A DNA stretch of 49,705 nt from Staphylococcus massiliensis CCUG 55927. Lineage in GTDB: Bacteria; Bacillota; Bacilli; Staphylococcales; Staphylococcaceae. Location: NCBI RefSeq assembly GCF_000298075.1, contig NZ_JH815593.1, positions 729,742 through 779,446 on the forward strand, in the 5' to 3' direction. The translations under genes were made by a program, and so were the position numbers. Each line of letters starts with the position of its first letter. Position 1 is the stretch's first letter. Shown one piece after another: positions 13,770 to 22,910 of this stretch. The notes under the pieces are model-generated. The model did no database searches. It was not told the origin of the DNA and saw only the letters and a list, made by a program, of their open reading frames with translations.

Positions 13770-14438
13770 TTAATTACTACAATCCTTAACTATAGTTATC
13801 ATCCTATCATGACGATGTGCTAAGTCTAGTTCGTGCGTTACAGTAATTAATGTGCTTCTAAACTCTCTATTCATTTCAAATAATAAGTCTACAATACGTG
13901 CTTTAGTATCTTCATCAAGAGAAGAAGTTGGTTCATCAGCTAAAATTAAATCAGGTTTCATTATTAAACCTCTAGCTAAAGACGCTCTAGCTCGTTGACC
14001 TCCAGAGCATTCCAAAGGCTTCTTTTTTAGAATTCCTTGTATTCCTACCTTTTCAATGACATAGTTATAATGATCGATTAAATTTTGAACATCATTAGAT
14101 TTAGCATATAAATAAGGTAATTTTATGTTCTTCTCAATGCTTAACGAATTAATCAGTGCGGATTCTTGTAGAATGAATCCCAACTTTTGATTACGTAAAA
14201 GTGCTTTTTCTTTCGAACTTAGCCCATTTATATTGTGACCAAATAAGTTATAATTACCGTCAAAATCTGAATCAACCAAGCCTATAATATTTAATAAGGT
14301 TGTTTTTCCTACTCCAGAGGAACCTGTTATTGAAATACTTTCTCCGTAATCAACCTCTAAGTTAAAGGACTTTAACATAGTTAAATTGTTCTTCTTAAAT
14401 CTTTTAGAATTTAAAGATAAATTTATAATATGATTCAT
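13770..14438 (-). CDS. ABC transporter ATP-binding protein (MacB/LolD-like)
   Basis: A 222-residue nucleotide-binding subunit. Walker A is GSSGVGKTT (39-47), the signature is CSGGQRA (144-150), Walker B is LILADEP (164-170) and the switch histidine is H202 in TVTHE. This domain type pairs with FtsX/MacB-like permeases that move peptides, lipids or signals outward, or protect against antimicrobial peptides. Its ATG overlaps the stop of the permease gene as ATGA, so the two are coupled. Sequence is very AT-rich compared with the flanking pyr and dcw genes, suggesting acquisition. The transported substrate is unknown. Confidence 0.9.
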   Translation of the reverse strand: MNHIINLSLNSKRFKKNNLTMLKSFNLEVDYGESISITGSSGVGKTTLLNIIGLVDSDFDGNYNLFGHNINGLSSKEKALLRNQKLGFILQESALINSLSIEKNIKLPYLYAKSNDVQNLIDHYNYVIEKVGIQGILKKKPLECSGGQRARASLARGLIMKPDLILADEPTSSLDEDTKARIVDLLFEMNREFRSTLITVTHELDLAHRHDRMITIVKDCSN

Positions 14439-15655
14439 AGTAATAACCCCTTTGATAGCGGTATTCGCTTAACCTTTAAAATAGATAACTCTACAATAAT
14501 AATTGATACGAATAAATTAATACCTATAACTACTAATAACGCATACCAATCAATATCTAATAATCCCCAAATATTATAGGTAGCTAAATTGCTCTCTTTA
14601 TTCACCCAATGTAACCATCGATTATAAGCAATAAGTATAAATAAAATAACTGAGCTAATAGAACTTAAAAATATATAATAAGAGTAATAAACAAATTTTA
14701 ATCTTTCGTAACTTAAACCTACTAAAATATTCAATATTATTTCTTTAGTGGTAAGGTGGATATATTTAAAGGTATTCCATAAAGCTAACCCTATAATAAC
14801 TACAAGTATTATTGTAGTTATACAAGAAATCAGAATATATGATTGATAAAAGTTTTCTTTAAAATATGCGTCATTGTCATTTTTGCCATAAAAATTTAAA
14901 TATATATTATATTTTTCAAAGTATCTTTTTAAACCTTCTACACTTTTATCGTTAGAATCTAGTATTAAAAGATTATGTATGCTATTAACTTTTAATAATT
15001 CATTGGAGTCATAAATAAAATTCTGGTTAATTGGTATTACTATTGAAAAGTTTCGATATTCCTTAGTATTAGGAGCTAATTTTAAAGACTTGTAAGAATT
15101 TCCTTGTATAACACCTTTGACTTGTAGAGTCACCTCTTTTTCCAAAGTAGGATCTTTTAATTTAAATATAGTATCGAGAGGAAAAAGTTTTTCTAAACTA
15201 GCACCGATTAAAACAGGTATAGGATCTTTTGTGTAGTTATTATCATAATTTAGATGTTTTCCTTTTATCAGATCAATTTTATTAAGTCTATAAGCTTCCT
15301 TACTAATATATTCCAGATTTATCTCCATATTTTTACTATCTCTAATTCCACTTTTTATTCCATTCACCTCAATAGCATAAGTAAAATTATCATTTAAATG
15401 TTTGAATAGTAAGTTTAAATCTAAGTTATTATCTACGCTTTCAAAATTATATTTCGGGTCTAAATTAAATAAGTAATTGTCCTTCTTATTCCATAAAGAT
15501 ACTTCCTTAAGTCCTTGTATATTTAGAATAATAGATCTTACAGTAGTAAAAGCTAGAAAGTTAGCAAAAATTAGTAAAGCGATTAAAGATAAGGTAAATA
15601 GAGGACGTTTAATAAATGAATCACTCATGAACTTTTTTAAATACATCATTAACAA
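14435..15655 (-). CDS. ABC transporter permease, FtsX/MacB-like
   Basis: A membrane protein of up to 406 residues. One transmembrane helix near the N terminus (about 20-40) is followed by a large extracytoplasmic domain of about 230 residues and then three helices near 275-300, 325-345 and 370-395. This is the four-helix layout of FtsX/MacB permeases. The start is uncertain: the ATG at 15655 has a weak AGGA upstream, while MSDSFIK at 15628 overlaps the upstream stop by eight bases (ATGAGTGA). Asn, Lys and Ile are abundant, consistent with AT-rich foreign DNA. It is co-transcribed with the ATPase and the upstream membrane protein. Confidence 0.82.
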   Translation of the reverse strand: MLMMYLKKFMSDSFIKRPLFTLSLIALLIFANFLAFTTVRSIILNIQGLKEVSLWNKKDNYLFNLDPKYNFESVDNNLDLNLLFKHLNDNFTYAIEVNGIKSGIRDSKNMEINLEYISKEAYRLNKIDLIKGKHLNYDNNYTKDPIPVLIGASLEKLFPLDTIFKLKDPTLEKEVTLQVKGVIQGNSYKSLKLAPNTKEYRNFSIVIPINQNFIYDSNELLKVNSIHNLLILDSNDKSVEGLKRYFEKYNIYLNFYGKNDNDAYFKENFYQSYILISCITTIILVVIIGLALWNTFKYIHLTTKEIILNILVGLSYERLKFVYYSYYIFLSSISSVILFILIAYNRWLHWVNKESNLATYNIWGLLDIDWYALLVVIGINLFVSIIIVELSILKVKRIPLSKGLLL

Positions 15656-16085
15656 TCATCATTCCTATACTAATAAAGATATAAATAACTAATATGCCTA
15701 ATACACTAAAATTTGACAAAAATGGTATATTAAAATAGAGATTAATTAATGATGAAATTGAAAAACTCAACAAAAGTATCATTAAATTTAAACTTATGTG
15801 TAAAAGTAAAAGGTTAAACAGGTAATCTCCAACAATAATTTTACATCTAACTTCGGTCGCTTTTCGTCTATTGAATTGATAATGATACACAAGACTGATA
15901 AAACTAACTGCTATAATAATTATGTTTTGATAATCAATAAATAAGCTTATATATGATTCTAAAACGATGTAATCCGACCAATCATGTAAACTAATATAAG
16001 TAATTAACGAATTCACTATAAGGCAGAACAAGTATATAAATAGAAGTTCAATTACTTCATTTGTACGAAATAGTGATTTACTCAT
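15621..16085 (-). CDS. Four-helix membrane protein of the ABC islet
   Basis: A 154-residue hydrophobic protein with about four predicted helices (near 10-30, 50-68, 88-115 and 125-147) and a short basic cytoplasmic segment (YHYQFNRRKATEVRCK). It is first in the three-gene operon, with AAAGGGGATG as a strong ribosome site, and overlaps the permease gene. I do not recognise the family. It could be an accessory or second membrane subunit, or the N-terminal part of what is one long bacteriocin-type permease in other bacteria. Confidence 0.75.
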   Translation of the reverse strand: MSKSLFRTNEVIELLFIYLFCLIVNSLITYISLHDWSDYIVLESYISLFIDYQNIIIIAVSFISLVYHYQFNRRKATEVRCKIIVGDYLFNLLLLHISLNLMILLLSFSISSLINLYFNIPFLSNFSVLGILVIYIFISIGMMIVNDVFKKVHE

Positions 16086-16168
16086 ATATTAGCCCACATC
16101 CCCTTTTATAATAAACTTTCACAATACATCTACCATTCTAAGTATTAGATCTTGAATTACATATTTTA

Positions 16169-16199
16169 ATTATATAATTGCCTATAACTATTTTGTCAA
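16169..16199 (-). promoter_or_regulatory. Promoter of the ABC islet
   Basis: TTGACA (16199-16194) with TATAAT (16174-16169) at 19 bp, or TATATA at 17 bp, on the minus strand. Near-consensus elements indicate substantial basal expression independent of the flanking operons. Confidence 0.78.
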
Positions 16200-16269
16200 C
16201 TTATTTTTAACGTATTTTTTATAGATAATATAGCCAATTATAACTCTTTGCATTTTTACCCCTTAACCC

Positions 16270-16302
16270 AAAAAAGCACAAACGCCAATCAACGTTTGTG
16301 CC
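16270..16302 (-). terminator. Terminator after rluD
   Basis: GGCACAAACG pairs with CGTTTGTGC, followed by six T on the minus strand, 12 bases after the rluD stop. It separates the lspA-rluD transcript from the ABC islet. Confidence 0.9.
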
Positions 16303-16313
16303 TCTTTCATTAA

Positions 16314-17228
16314 CTAAGCTTCACCTTTATCCAAGTCTTGAAGGATTTCTTCAAAGTAAGTTGGAAGTGGTGCAATCTTTTCAATATATTCATTTGTTTT
16401 AGGATGGTTGAAACCAATCGTCGCCGCGTGTAAGGCTTGGCCGCCAATATCCATCGTTTTCTTAGGTCCGTACTTCGGATCACCTACTAACGGATAACCG
16501 ATATATTTCATATGAACACGAATTTGGTGCGTACGACCTGTCTCTAAGCGACATTCAATTAACGTATAATTTTTGAAACGTTGTAGCACATCGAAGTGTG
16601 TAATCGCATCACGACCGTCGTCTTCAACAGCCATCGCCTGACGATCGTTCTTATTACGACCAATAGGTGCGTCTACCGTTCCATAATCATGAGGAATTAC
16701 CCCATGTACTAAAGCCACGTATTTACGCGTTACAGTTTTATCAACGAGTTGATCAACAAGTGAACGGTGCGCGATATCATTCTTCGCAACCATTAATAAA
16801 CCTGACGTGTCCTTATCAATTCGGTGTACAATACCAGGTCTAATTTCACCATTAATACCTGATAAATCCGTCATTTGATACATCAAACCATTCACTAACG
16901 TATTAGAATAGTGTCCTGGCGCTGGATGTACCACCATACCCTTAGGTTTATACACGATTGCCACATCTTCATCTTCAAAATAAATATCTAAATTTAAATC
17001 TTCTGGTAAGATGTCCGCTTCAACCGTTTCCTTTTCAGAAACAACGATTCGATCATGTTCCTTAATTTTATAATTAGATTTAACAGCTTTATCGTTAACT
17101 TTAATAAGTTCTTCTTTAATTAAATCCTGAACTTGGCTACGTGACCATGCATCATTTTGTTCAGGTAAAAACTTATCGATACGTTGTAAATGATGCTCTG
17201 AATCTACAGTAAATTCATGTTGTGCCAT
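16314..17228 (-). CDS. rluD: 23S rRNA pseudouridine synthase, RluD/RluA family
   Basis: Isomerises uridines to pseudouridine in large-subunit rRNA. The 304-residue protein has an N-terminal S4 RNA-binding domain (about 15-65) and the RluA catalytic domain with HRIDKDTSG at 135-143, D138 being the nucleophile. The start is MAQHEF, because AAAGGAGG precedes it directly; an in-frame upstream extension runs into lspA. It follows lspA without a gap, as is usual in Firmicutes. Which uridines are modified cannot be told from sequence. Confidence 0.93.
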   Translation of the reverse strand: MAQHEFTVDSEHHLQRIDKFLPEQNDAWSRSQVQDLIKEELIKVNDKAVKSNYKIKEHDRIVVSEKETVEADILPEDLNLDIYFEDEDVAIVYKPKGMVVHPAPGHYSNTLVNGLMYQMTDLSGINGEIRPGIVHRIDKDTSGLLMVAKNDIAHRSLVDQLVDKTVTRKYVALVHGVIPHDYGTVDAPIGRNKNDRQAMAVEDDGRDAITHFDVLQRFKNYTLIECRLETGRTHQIRVHMKYIGYPLVGDPKYGPKKTMDIGGQALHAATIGFNHPKTNEYIEKIAPLPTYFEEILQDLDKGEA

Positions 17229-17229
17229 C

Positions 17230-17715
17230 TTATTCCTCCTTTTTACTATGAAAAGCATCGATAGCTAACATAATAAGTATTAGTATAACACCAATGGTTA
17301 AGCTTGAGTCTGCAACATTAAAAATAGGAAAATCATATCCAAAGATGTATGTATCGATGAAATCAACCACTTCACCATGTATAATACGGTCAATAAAGTT
17401 ACCAAGCGCACCTGCGAATAATAAACTTAAAGCAAGCTGCATACCTGGCTTATATTTACCCTCTTTAATGAAAAAGACGATTAAGAATACGAGTACTGCA
17501 AGCGTTACGATATAGAAAAACCACATTTTGCCACTCAAAATTCCCCATGCAGCACCATCATTTCGATGTGATGTTATATGTAAAAAACCTGGAATTACTG
17601 AAAACGAGTCTCCAATTTTCATTGAACTTGAAACAATAAACTTCGTAATTTGATCTAAGATTAAAATTACCAAAATCGTAGGAATTACAAGCCCAAAGTA
17701 ATATGCCTTTTTCAT
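17230..17715 (-). CDS. lspA: Lipoprotein signal peptidase (signal peptidase II)
   Basis: Membrane aspartyl protease removing signal peptides from prolipoproteins after diacylglyceryl modification. The 161-residue protein has four hydrophobic segments and the catalytic aspartates D118 (EVVDFID) and D136 (FNVADSS). The start is MKKAYYFG with TTAGGAGGAC immediately upstream; the 17 extra codons of the longer frame cover the leader. A -10 TATAAT at 17760-17755 suggests its own promoter after the structured leader. Substrates in this window would include the lipoprotein at 46.4-47.0 kb. Confidence 0.95.
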   Translation of the reverse strand: MKKAYYFGLVIPTILVILILDQITKFIVSSSMKIGDSFSVIPGFLHITSHRNDGAAWGILSGKMWFFYIVTLAVLVFLIVFFIKEGKYKPGMQLALSLLFAGALGNFIDRIIHGEVVDFIDTYIFGYDFPIFNVADSSLTIGVILILIMLAIDAFHSKKEE

Positions 17716-17775
17716 TTTTGTCCTCCTAATACCAACATCTAAAATACAAGTTCTATTATATATCACCCTAATTCA

Positions 17776-17920
17776 GAAAAAAAGCCATGGACATAGGACC
17801 ACTCATGGCATAAAAGCTCACAAGCGATATATCGTTCGTTAACGTAAACTTCAAAGCCTTTTAAACAAATGCTTTCTTAATTTACGTTTAATCGAACAAA
17901 AGTCCTTATCCATGGCATCA
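17776..17920 (-). ncRNA. Structured RNA in the ileS-lspA gap, ending in a terminator
   Basis: On the minus strand an outer stem GCCATGGA..AGGAC (17916-17902) pairs with GTCCT..TCCATGGC (17799-17784) and is followed by seven T (17783-17777). Inside it, GTTCGATTAAACGTAAA pairs with TTTACGTTAACGAAC (two bulged A) and a further AAAGC/GCTTT stem follows. The 3' side adds GATATATC and a GCTTGTGAGC hairpin. A second GCCATG (17809-17804) can compete for the same CATGGC, giving a smaller terminator. This is either a leader/attenuator or a separate small RNA. I do not match it to a known riboswitch. Confidence 0.6.
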
Positions 17921-18125
17921 TTTTATTAATAGCTGTGATATTCAAGCCTCGTGCTTAGACATACACGCAAGAATATTTGCGTTTTTCGAAGTCTCATCGC
18001 ACTATAAAAAACGCATTAAGCTTCGCTCATCACGAAAACTCATCGCACTTCGTGAATACACCTAAAACGCAAAAATCACATCGCGTTTCGTAAAAAGCAT
18101 CACGCCTCGTCAAACACTTACAAAA
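17921..18125. repeat. Degenerate short repeats after ileS
   Basis: Several copies of a CTCATCGCAC-like element occur (for example 17993-18003 and 18039-18049, with weaker variants at about 18024 and 18082), mixed with ACGCA and TTCG words. No ORF. It looks like degraded palindromic repeat sequence between the ileS stop and the structured RNA. Confidence 0.5.
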
Positions 18126-20873
18126 TTAAAGCGTGCTCACAACTTCTTGACAGCGTGGACATAGGTTCGTAAGTTCGCCTACTGAACCAAGAGACGTTGC
18201 GTAGTTCCAACATCTTTCACATTTTTCGCCATCAGCATGCTCAATTTTGATATCACCATAATTGTAAGATGTTCCGCCATCAACTTGATCTTCAAGCTCA
18301 ACTTGAGAAACGATAAATAATTGATGTAAATCGTCAAAGTCTTTTAAGAATGAAAGTGTGTCGAATTGATCATTACCACTCATCACAACTTTAGCTTCTA
18401 ATGATTTACCAATTACTTTTTCATTACGAGCAACCTCTAATGCACGGTTAACATCATCACGAAGTTTCATAAATGTGGACCATTTTTCAAGAAGTGCTGA
18501 ATCAACTTCCTCTTTAACAGGGAAATCTGATAAGTGAACACTTTCCTCTTCAACGTGTTCCATATGAGACCAAACTTCATCTGTTGTATGCGGGATGATT
18601 GGTGCTAATAACTTCGTCATATTTAAAAGAATTTGATATAGAACTGTTTGCATACTACGACGTTTTAACGCATCTTGCTTTTCAATGTATAAGATATCTT
18701 TACCATAATCTAAGTAGAAGTTACTTAATTCAACATTGATAAAGTTTTGGATTTCTTGATAAATATCTAGATAATCATAGTTATCATAGTTATCAATCGT
18801 ATGCGCAGTAAATTCTCTTAAACGATTTAATAAATACTTATCTACTTCTAAAAGTTCACTTTCAGAAATAGCGTCTGTATTTGGATTGAAGTCATTTAAG
18901 TTACCTAGCATAAAGCGTAACGTATTACGGATCTTACGGTATACATCAGCAGTTTGCTTTAAGATTTCATCAGAAATACGAACGTCAGCTAAATAATCCA
19001 CCGAACTTGCCCATAAACGTGCAATGTCAGCACCTTTTTGTTTAACAATCTTATCCGGAACAATGACGTTACCAAGTGATTTACTCATTTTCTTACCATC
19101 GCCGTCCATAACGAAACCGTGAGAAAGTAACATCTTATAAGGTGATACGCCACGTGTAGCTACAGACGTTGTGATAGAAGAGTTGAACCAACCACGATAT
19201 TGGTCACTACCTTCTATATAAAGATCAGCTGGGTAAGATAATTCATCGCGACCTTCTAAAACAGCACGGTGAGAAGAACCTGAGTCGAACCAAACGTCCA
19301 TGATATCTTCTTCTTTCGTGAATTCACCATTCGGGCTACCTTCATGCGTGAACCCTTCTGGTAAGAGGTCCTTCGCTTCACGCTCAAACCAAACGTTAGA
19401 GCCATGTTCTTCAAATAAATCTGCAACATGGTTAACTGTTTCTTTAGTCATGATGATGTCGCCATTTTCAGCATAGAATACTGGTAGCGGTACACCCCAA
19501 ACACGTTGTCTTGAAATTACCCATTCACCACGATCACGAATCATGTTGTAAAGGCGTGTTTTACCCCATTCAACTTTAAACTTCGTATCATCGATTGCAT
19601 CTAAGATATCTTGACGCACTTTATTAATAGATGCGAACCATTGTGGTGTAGCACGGAAGATAACAGGTTTCTTCGTACGCCAGTCATGAGGGTAACTATG
19701 CGTAATAAATTCTAATTTTAATAAAGCGCCTTTTTCTGTAAGTAAATCTGTTACTTCCTTATTCGCTTTATCATAGAACATACCTTCAAATTGACCCGCT
19801 TCTTCAGTAAATACACCTTTATCATCGATAGGTGAAATGACATCTAAATCATATTTTTGACATACGAAATAGTCGTCTTCCCCGTGTCCAGGTGCAGTAT
19901 GAACGACACCAGTACCAGCGTCAGTTGTAACGTGATCACCATGGATAACTAATGAAATACGGTCAATAAATGGATGTTTTGCTTCAACATATTCTAAATC
20001 CTTACCGTTATAGTCTTTCTCACGAACGATAGACTCTTTATCCCATTCTAATGCTTCAGCAACTTCATCCACTAAAGCTTCTGCGATAATATATTTCTCG
20101 CCGTTAACGTTCATTTGCACATAAGTTAATTCAGGACTTACCGTAATCGCTACGTTTGAAGGGATAGTCCATGGTGTAGTCGTCCAAATAATGAATTTAG
20201 CTTCTTCATCAACGACACCTTTACCATCTTCCACATCAAAAGCCACATAGATAGACGGTGAGCGTTTATCATGATACTCAATTTCAGCTTCAGCTAAAGA
20301 TGACTCACTTGAAGGTGACCAGTAAACAGGTTTCTTACCTTTATAAATTAAGCCTTTATCAGCCATTTCACCGAATAAACGAATTTGAGCCGCTTCATAT
20401 TGAGGCGTTAACGTGATATAAGGATTATCGAAATCACCATTAACACCTAAACGTTTGAAGTCTTCACGTTGACCATCAATTTGTTTACGTGCGAAATCCT
20501 CACATTTCTCTCTAAATTCAGCAGTAGACATCTGCTTACGGTTAACACCTTTTTTCGTTAATGCTTGTTCGATTGGAAGACCATGCGTATCCCAACCTGG
20601 AACGTAAGGTGCATAGTAACCTTGCATTGATTTATATCTTACAATAAAGTCTTTTAACATTTTATTTAAAGCATGACCCATGTGTAAGTTACCATTCGCG
20701 TACGGCGGACCATCATGTAAAATGAAATGCGTATTGTCTTTGTTCTTTTCTAGTAATTTGTTATAAATATCTTTCTCTTTCCACTCTTCTTGCAATTTAG
20801 GTTCTTTGTTAGGTAATCCTCCACGCATTGGAAAACCTGTCTTTGGCATTAATAACGTTTCTTTATAATCCAT
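18126..20873 (-). CDS. ileS: Isoleucyl-tRNA synthetase
   Basis: Charges tRNA-Ile, with editing of valine. The 915-residue class I synthetase has the HIGH-type motif HMGH at 64-67, KMSKS in [12 protein letters not shown] in the C-terminal half of the catalytic core, the inserted CP1 editing domain, the anticodon-binding region, and a C-terminal zinc site with C885, C888, C905 and C908 (CERC...CPRC). This is the housekeeping bacterial type, comparable to the mupirocin-sensitive S. aureus enzyme rather than the plasmid MupA type. It is controlled by the T-box just upstream. Confidence 0.97.
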   Translation of the reverse strand: MDYKETLLMPKTGFPMRGGLPNKEPKLQEEWKEKDIYNKLLEKNKDNTHFILHDGPPYANGNLHMGHALNKMLKDFIVRYKSMQGYYAPYVPGWDTHGLPIEQALTKKGVNRKQMSTAEFREKCEDFARKQIDGQREDFKRLGVNGDFDNPYITLTPQYEAAQIRLFGEMADKGLIYKGKKPVYWSPSSESSLAEAEIEYHDKRSPSIYVAFDVEDGKGVVDEEAKFIIWTTTPWTIPSNVAITVSPELTYVQMNVNGEKYIIAEALVDEVAEALEWDKESIVREKDYNGKDLEYVEAKHPFIDRISLVIHGDHVTTDAGTGVVHTAPGHGEDDYFVCQKYDLDVISPIDDKGVFTEEAGQFEGMFYDKANKEVTDLLTEKGALLKLEFITHSYPHDWRTKKPVIFRATPQWFASINKVRQDILDAIDDTKFKVEWGKTRLYNMIRDRGEWVISRQRVWGVPLPVFYAENGDIIMTKETVNHVADLFEEHGSNVWFEREAKDLLPEGFTHEGSPNGEFTKEEDIMDVWFDSGSSHRAVLEGRDELSYPADLYIEGSDQYRGWFNSSITTSVATRGVSPYKMLLSHGFVMDGDGKKMSKSLGNVIVPDKIVKQKGADIARLWASSVDYLADVRISDEILKQTADVYRKIRNTLRFMLGNLNDFNPNTDAISESELLEVDKYLLNRLREFTAHTIDNYDNYDYLDIYQEIQNFINVELSNFYLDYGKDILYIEKQDALKRRSMQTVLYQILLNMTKLLAPIIPHTTDEVWSHMEHVEEESVHLSDFPVKEEVDSALLEKWSTFMKLRDDVNRALEVARNEKVIGKSLEAKVVMSGNDQFDTLSFLKDFDDLHQLFIVSQVELEDQVDGGTSYNYGDIKIEHADGEKCERCWNYATSLGSVGELTNLCPRCQEVVSTL

Positions 20874-20884
20874 TTTATTTTACA

Positions 20885-21084
20885 CTCCTTTAAATAAAAA
20901 GAACTCTAAGTTCAATTAACAGGGACGATGTAATCGCGGTACCACCCTGATTAACTCAACTTAGAGCTCTCTCATTCTTTATCATATTTATTCGTTACAA
21001 TGTAGTGATACCAATAAGGATATACGCTAGGCTTCCACCGTCCCTAACTCGCTAAAGTATATGTAACTTATTGACGCGTCTACA
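20885..21084 (-). promoter_or_regulatory. T-box riboswitch (isoleucine) upstream of ileS
   Basis: On the minus strand AATGTAG at the 5' end pairs with CTACATT to close stem I, and next to it GGTATCAC gives an ATC (Ile) specifier followed by A (about 21009-21007). The canonical T-box AGGGTGGTACCGCG lies at 20949-20936. The terminator arm CTCTAAGTTGAGTTAA pairs with GTTAATTGAACTTAGAG and ends in TTTTTATTT. Uncharged tRNA-Ile should allow read-through into ileS. The element begins right after the divIVA stop. Confidence 0.95.
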
Positions 21085-21699
21085 TTATTTCGTTTCGTTT
21101 TTAGCCTCATCATTAGAAGCATTAGCTTGTTCAGCAGCCTGTTCACCATCTGGTTGTTGTGCTTTCTCGTCTTCAGTTAAATCTTTGTCATTGAGATGCT
21201 TAATATTTTCTTCAGACACAGACTGTGCATCTAAATCATAATTAAGCAAGTACTCCCAATCATCAGATTTTAATAAATCAAGTTGCGCTTCAACTAACAT
21301 TCTAAAACGTGATCTAAAGATTTTAGATTGGCGTTTCATATCTTCTGTTTGAAAAGACAAGCGACGTGCCTTTTCAATCGCATCATTCACAATCTTATCA
21401 TGTTGCACCTTAGCATCTTGAATGATGGCTTCAGCTTCTTTTTGAGCTGAAGCTTTCGTTTCTTCACCAGTGCGCTGCGCCATAAGTAGCGCTTCGCCGA
21501 TGGACTTTTCAACATCTTTAAATGATTGAATATTCGTTTCTTTATCTTCAAGCACTTTATTAAGTTGCTCTTTATCTTTATTTAAACGTGTGATCTCTTT
21601 ACTAAGTTGTTCGATATAACTTTTAACTTCAACTGGGTCTAATCCATTTTTCGCTTTGGAAAATTCTTTATTTTTAATTTCACTCGGTGTAAAAGGCAT
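21085..21699 (-). CDS. divIVA: Cell division initiation protein DivIVA
   Basis: Coiled-coil protein that binds negatively curved membrane at the septum and poles and organises division and chromosome-segregation partners. The 204-residue protein starts MPFTPSEIKNKEF, the conserved membrane-binding N-terminal domain; the longer frame is rejected because AAGGAGGATATGGG lies directly before this ATG. Two coiled-coil blocks follow (about 25-65 and 85-150), then an acidic, Gln/Ala-rich C-terminal tail. It begins shortly after the ylmH stop and is followed by the ileS T-box. Confidence 0.95.
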   Translation of the reverse strand: MPFTPSEIKNKEFSKAKNGLDPVEVKSYIEQLSKEITRLNKDKEQLNKVLEDKETNIQSFKDVEKSIGEALLMAQRTGEETKASAQKEAEAIIQDAKVQHDKIVNDAIEKARRLSFQTEDMKRQSKIFRSRFRMLVEAQLDLLKSDDWEYLLNYDLDAQSVSEENIKHLNDKDLTEDEKAQQPDGEQAAEQANASNDEAKNETK

Positions 21700-21722
21700 C
21701 CCATATCCTCCTTCATCATACA

Positions 21723-22493
21723 CTATTTAAACATTGTTTCATAGGTGATGTATAATTTATCTTTTTTAGTACGGTGACCAATTTCTGTAACTTTGGCACG
21801 TCCGTACCCTTGAATGGACAGTAAATCACCTTCGTCTAATTTAAAAGCTACATCTTCGATAATCGTATGATTGACTTTCACACGCTTTTTCTCGATTAAA
21901 GCTTTCGCAATACCTCGTGATTTACGAATCATATCTTTTAATACAACATCTAAGCGCATCGCACTCACCGTTGCCGTCTGGACTTTCCAATTCTCTTTAG
22001 ATTGTATCATATCTTCAAGCGGAATAGAATTAAGTTTTATTGAGGCATTGCGGATACGTGTTAGTTCAAACATAATAAAAGATTCTAATTGTTTTGTCAA
22101 AACAAATTGTAGCCGATCACCGACTAATATATCGCCAATTTGTTCACGCTCAATACCTAAAGACATCAATGTTCCAAGTATATGTTGATGTTGGATCGTA
22201 ACGAATTTTTTAGGATAATCGATGTCGATTAAACTTAACTCGAAGTCGTCTATTTGAGGTTCATAATAATCAGGCGTTATTAAAGCACGTTTACGTTCAC
22301 TATCCCTACCGCCTTCAAAATAAACCTTCAAATCTTGATAACTACCTGTAATAACTTCTAAGATATATTGCCCCCGAGGATCTAGAAAGTGAGTTAACAC
22401 AGGTGCATAATTACGTTCAGCTTGTAAGCATTTATCAATACACGTATCTATAAAGGGTGCTTCTTCTTTCCTAAAGTGTTGATAAATATCCAA
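21723..22493 (-). CDS. ylmH: RNA-binding S4-domain protein YlmH
   Basis: Member of the YlmH family, encoded between sepF/ylmG and divIVA in Firmicutes. The family has been linked to division and to ribosome-associated quality control. The 256-residue protein has a C-terminal S4 domain (RLDVVLKDMIRKSRGIAKAL..KKRVKVNH). I prefer the TTG start at 22493: GGAGCG lies seven bases before it, whereas the ATG at 22508 has no good ribosome site and starts inside GGAGCG. The preceding terminator-like hairpin can also sequester this site. Confidence 0.88.
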   Translation of the reverse strand: MDIYQHFRKEEAPFIDTCIDKCLQAERNYAPVLTHFLDPRGQYILEVITGSYQDLKVYFEGGRDSERKRALITPDYYEPQIDDFELSLIDIDYPKKFVTIQHQHILGTLMSLGIEREQIGDILVGDRLQFVLTKQLESFIMFELTRIRNASIKLNSIPLEDMIQSKENWKVQTATVSAMRLDVVLKDMIRKSRGIAKALIEKKRVKVNHTIIEDVAFKLDEGDLLSIQGYGRAKVTEIGHRTKKDKLYITYETMFK

Positions 22494-22500
22494 TGTCTTA

Positions 22501-22557
22501 CGCTCCATTCTTTAAAAAGGAGCGAGATAGAAGTGTTTAAGACTTCTAACCTCGCCC
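22501..22557 (-). promoter_or_regulatory. Terminator / Shine-Dalgarno switch before ylmH
   Basis: On the minus strand GGCGAGGTTAGAAGT pairs with ACTTCTATCTCGCTC and is followed by five T, forming an intrinsic terminator (22556-22512). Its 3' arm CGCTCC (22524-22519) is also perfectly complementary to the ylmH ribosome site GGAGCG (22506-22501). The terminator and the sequestering hairpin therefore exclude each other. No promoter fits between the terminator and ylmH. Confidence 0.65.
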
Positions 22558-22571
22558 TTGATATTCGAAAT

Positions 22572-22831
22572 GAGGCCGGGACATAATACTACAATTCCCT
22601 TAAACAGCATGCTTTCCTGTAAAGTTCAACTCGAATTTTTAATTCGTTAGTTGAACTTACAAAGAAGCTTTCGCTTCTTTGTTCATTACATTGAAAAGCC
22701 CCGGCTTCCATAACTTGATAATTTGCTTGCGCAAATTTCTGTGCCGGGGCCCCGCCCTCTGAGTCATCTGTTTTGAGAATTGTAGGAAATAAAGCTTAAT
22801 TGCCCTATTTAACGACTAATGTCCCAGCCCC
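22572..22831. repeat. Staphylococcal palindromic intergenic element
   Basis: Ends in an inverted repeat, GAGGCCGGGACAT at the left and ATGTCCCAGCCCC at the right. This termini type recurs between genes in staphylococci. Inside are three nested palindromes: AAGTTCAACT/AGTTGAACTT, ACAAAGAAGC/GCTTCTTTGT and GCCCCGGC/GCCGGGGC. There is no ORF, so it is not an insertion sequence; it resembles a small non-autonomous element or a strong RNA structure between ylmG and ylmH. Confidence 0.8.
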
Positions 22832-22910
22832 CTATACATGAAACACTTTCATGCTAGATAAAATAGTGAGGCCTAAGATAGATATCCTAGACCCCTTTCA
22901 ACTCAAATAT

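Noticed and set aside
14435..16085. Single frameshifted permease instead of two genes
   Set aside because: The 154-residue protein has its own four-helix profile and the downstream protein has a complete FtsX-like layout with N-terminal helix; the short ATGAGTGA overlap is normal for coupled genes. Not fully excluded.
22572..22831. Insertion sequence
   Set aside because: Inverted termini are present but there is no transposase frame; the length and nested palindromes fit a small intergenic element.
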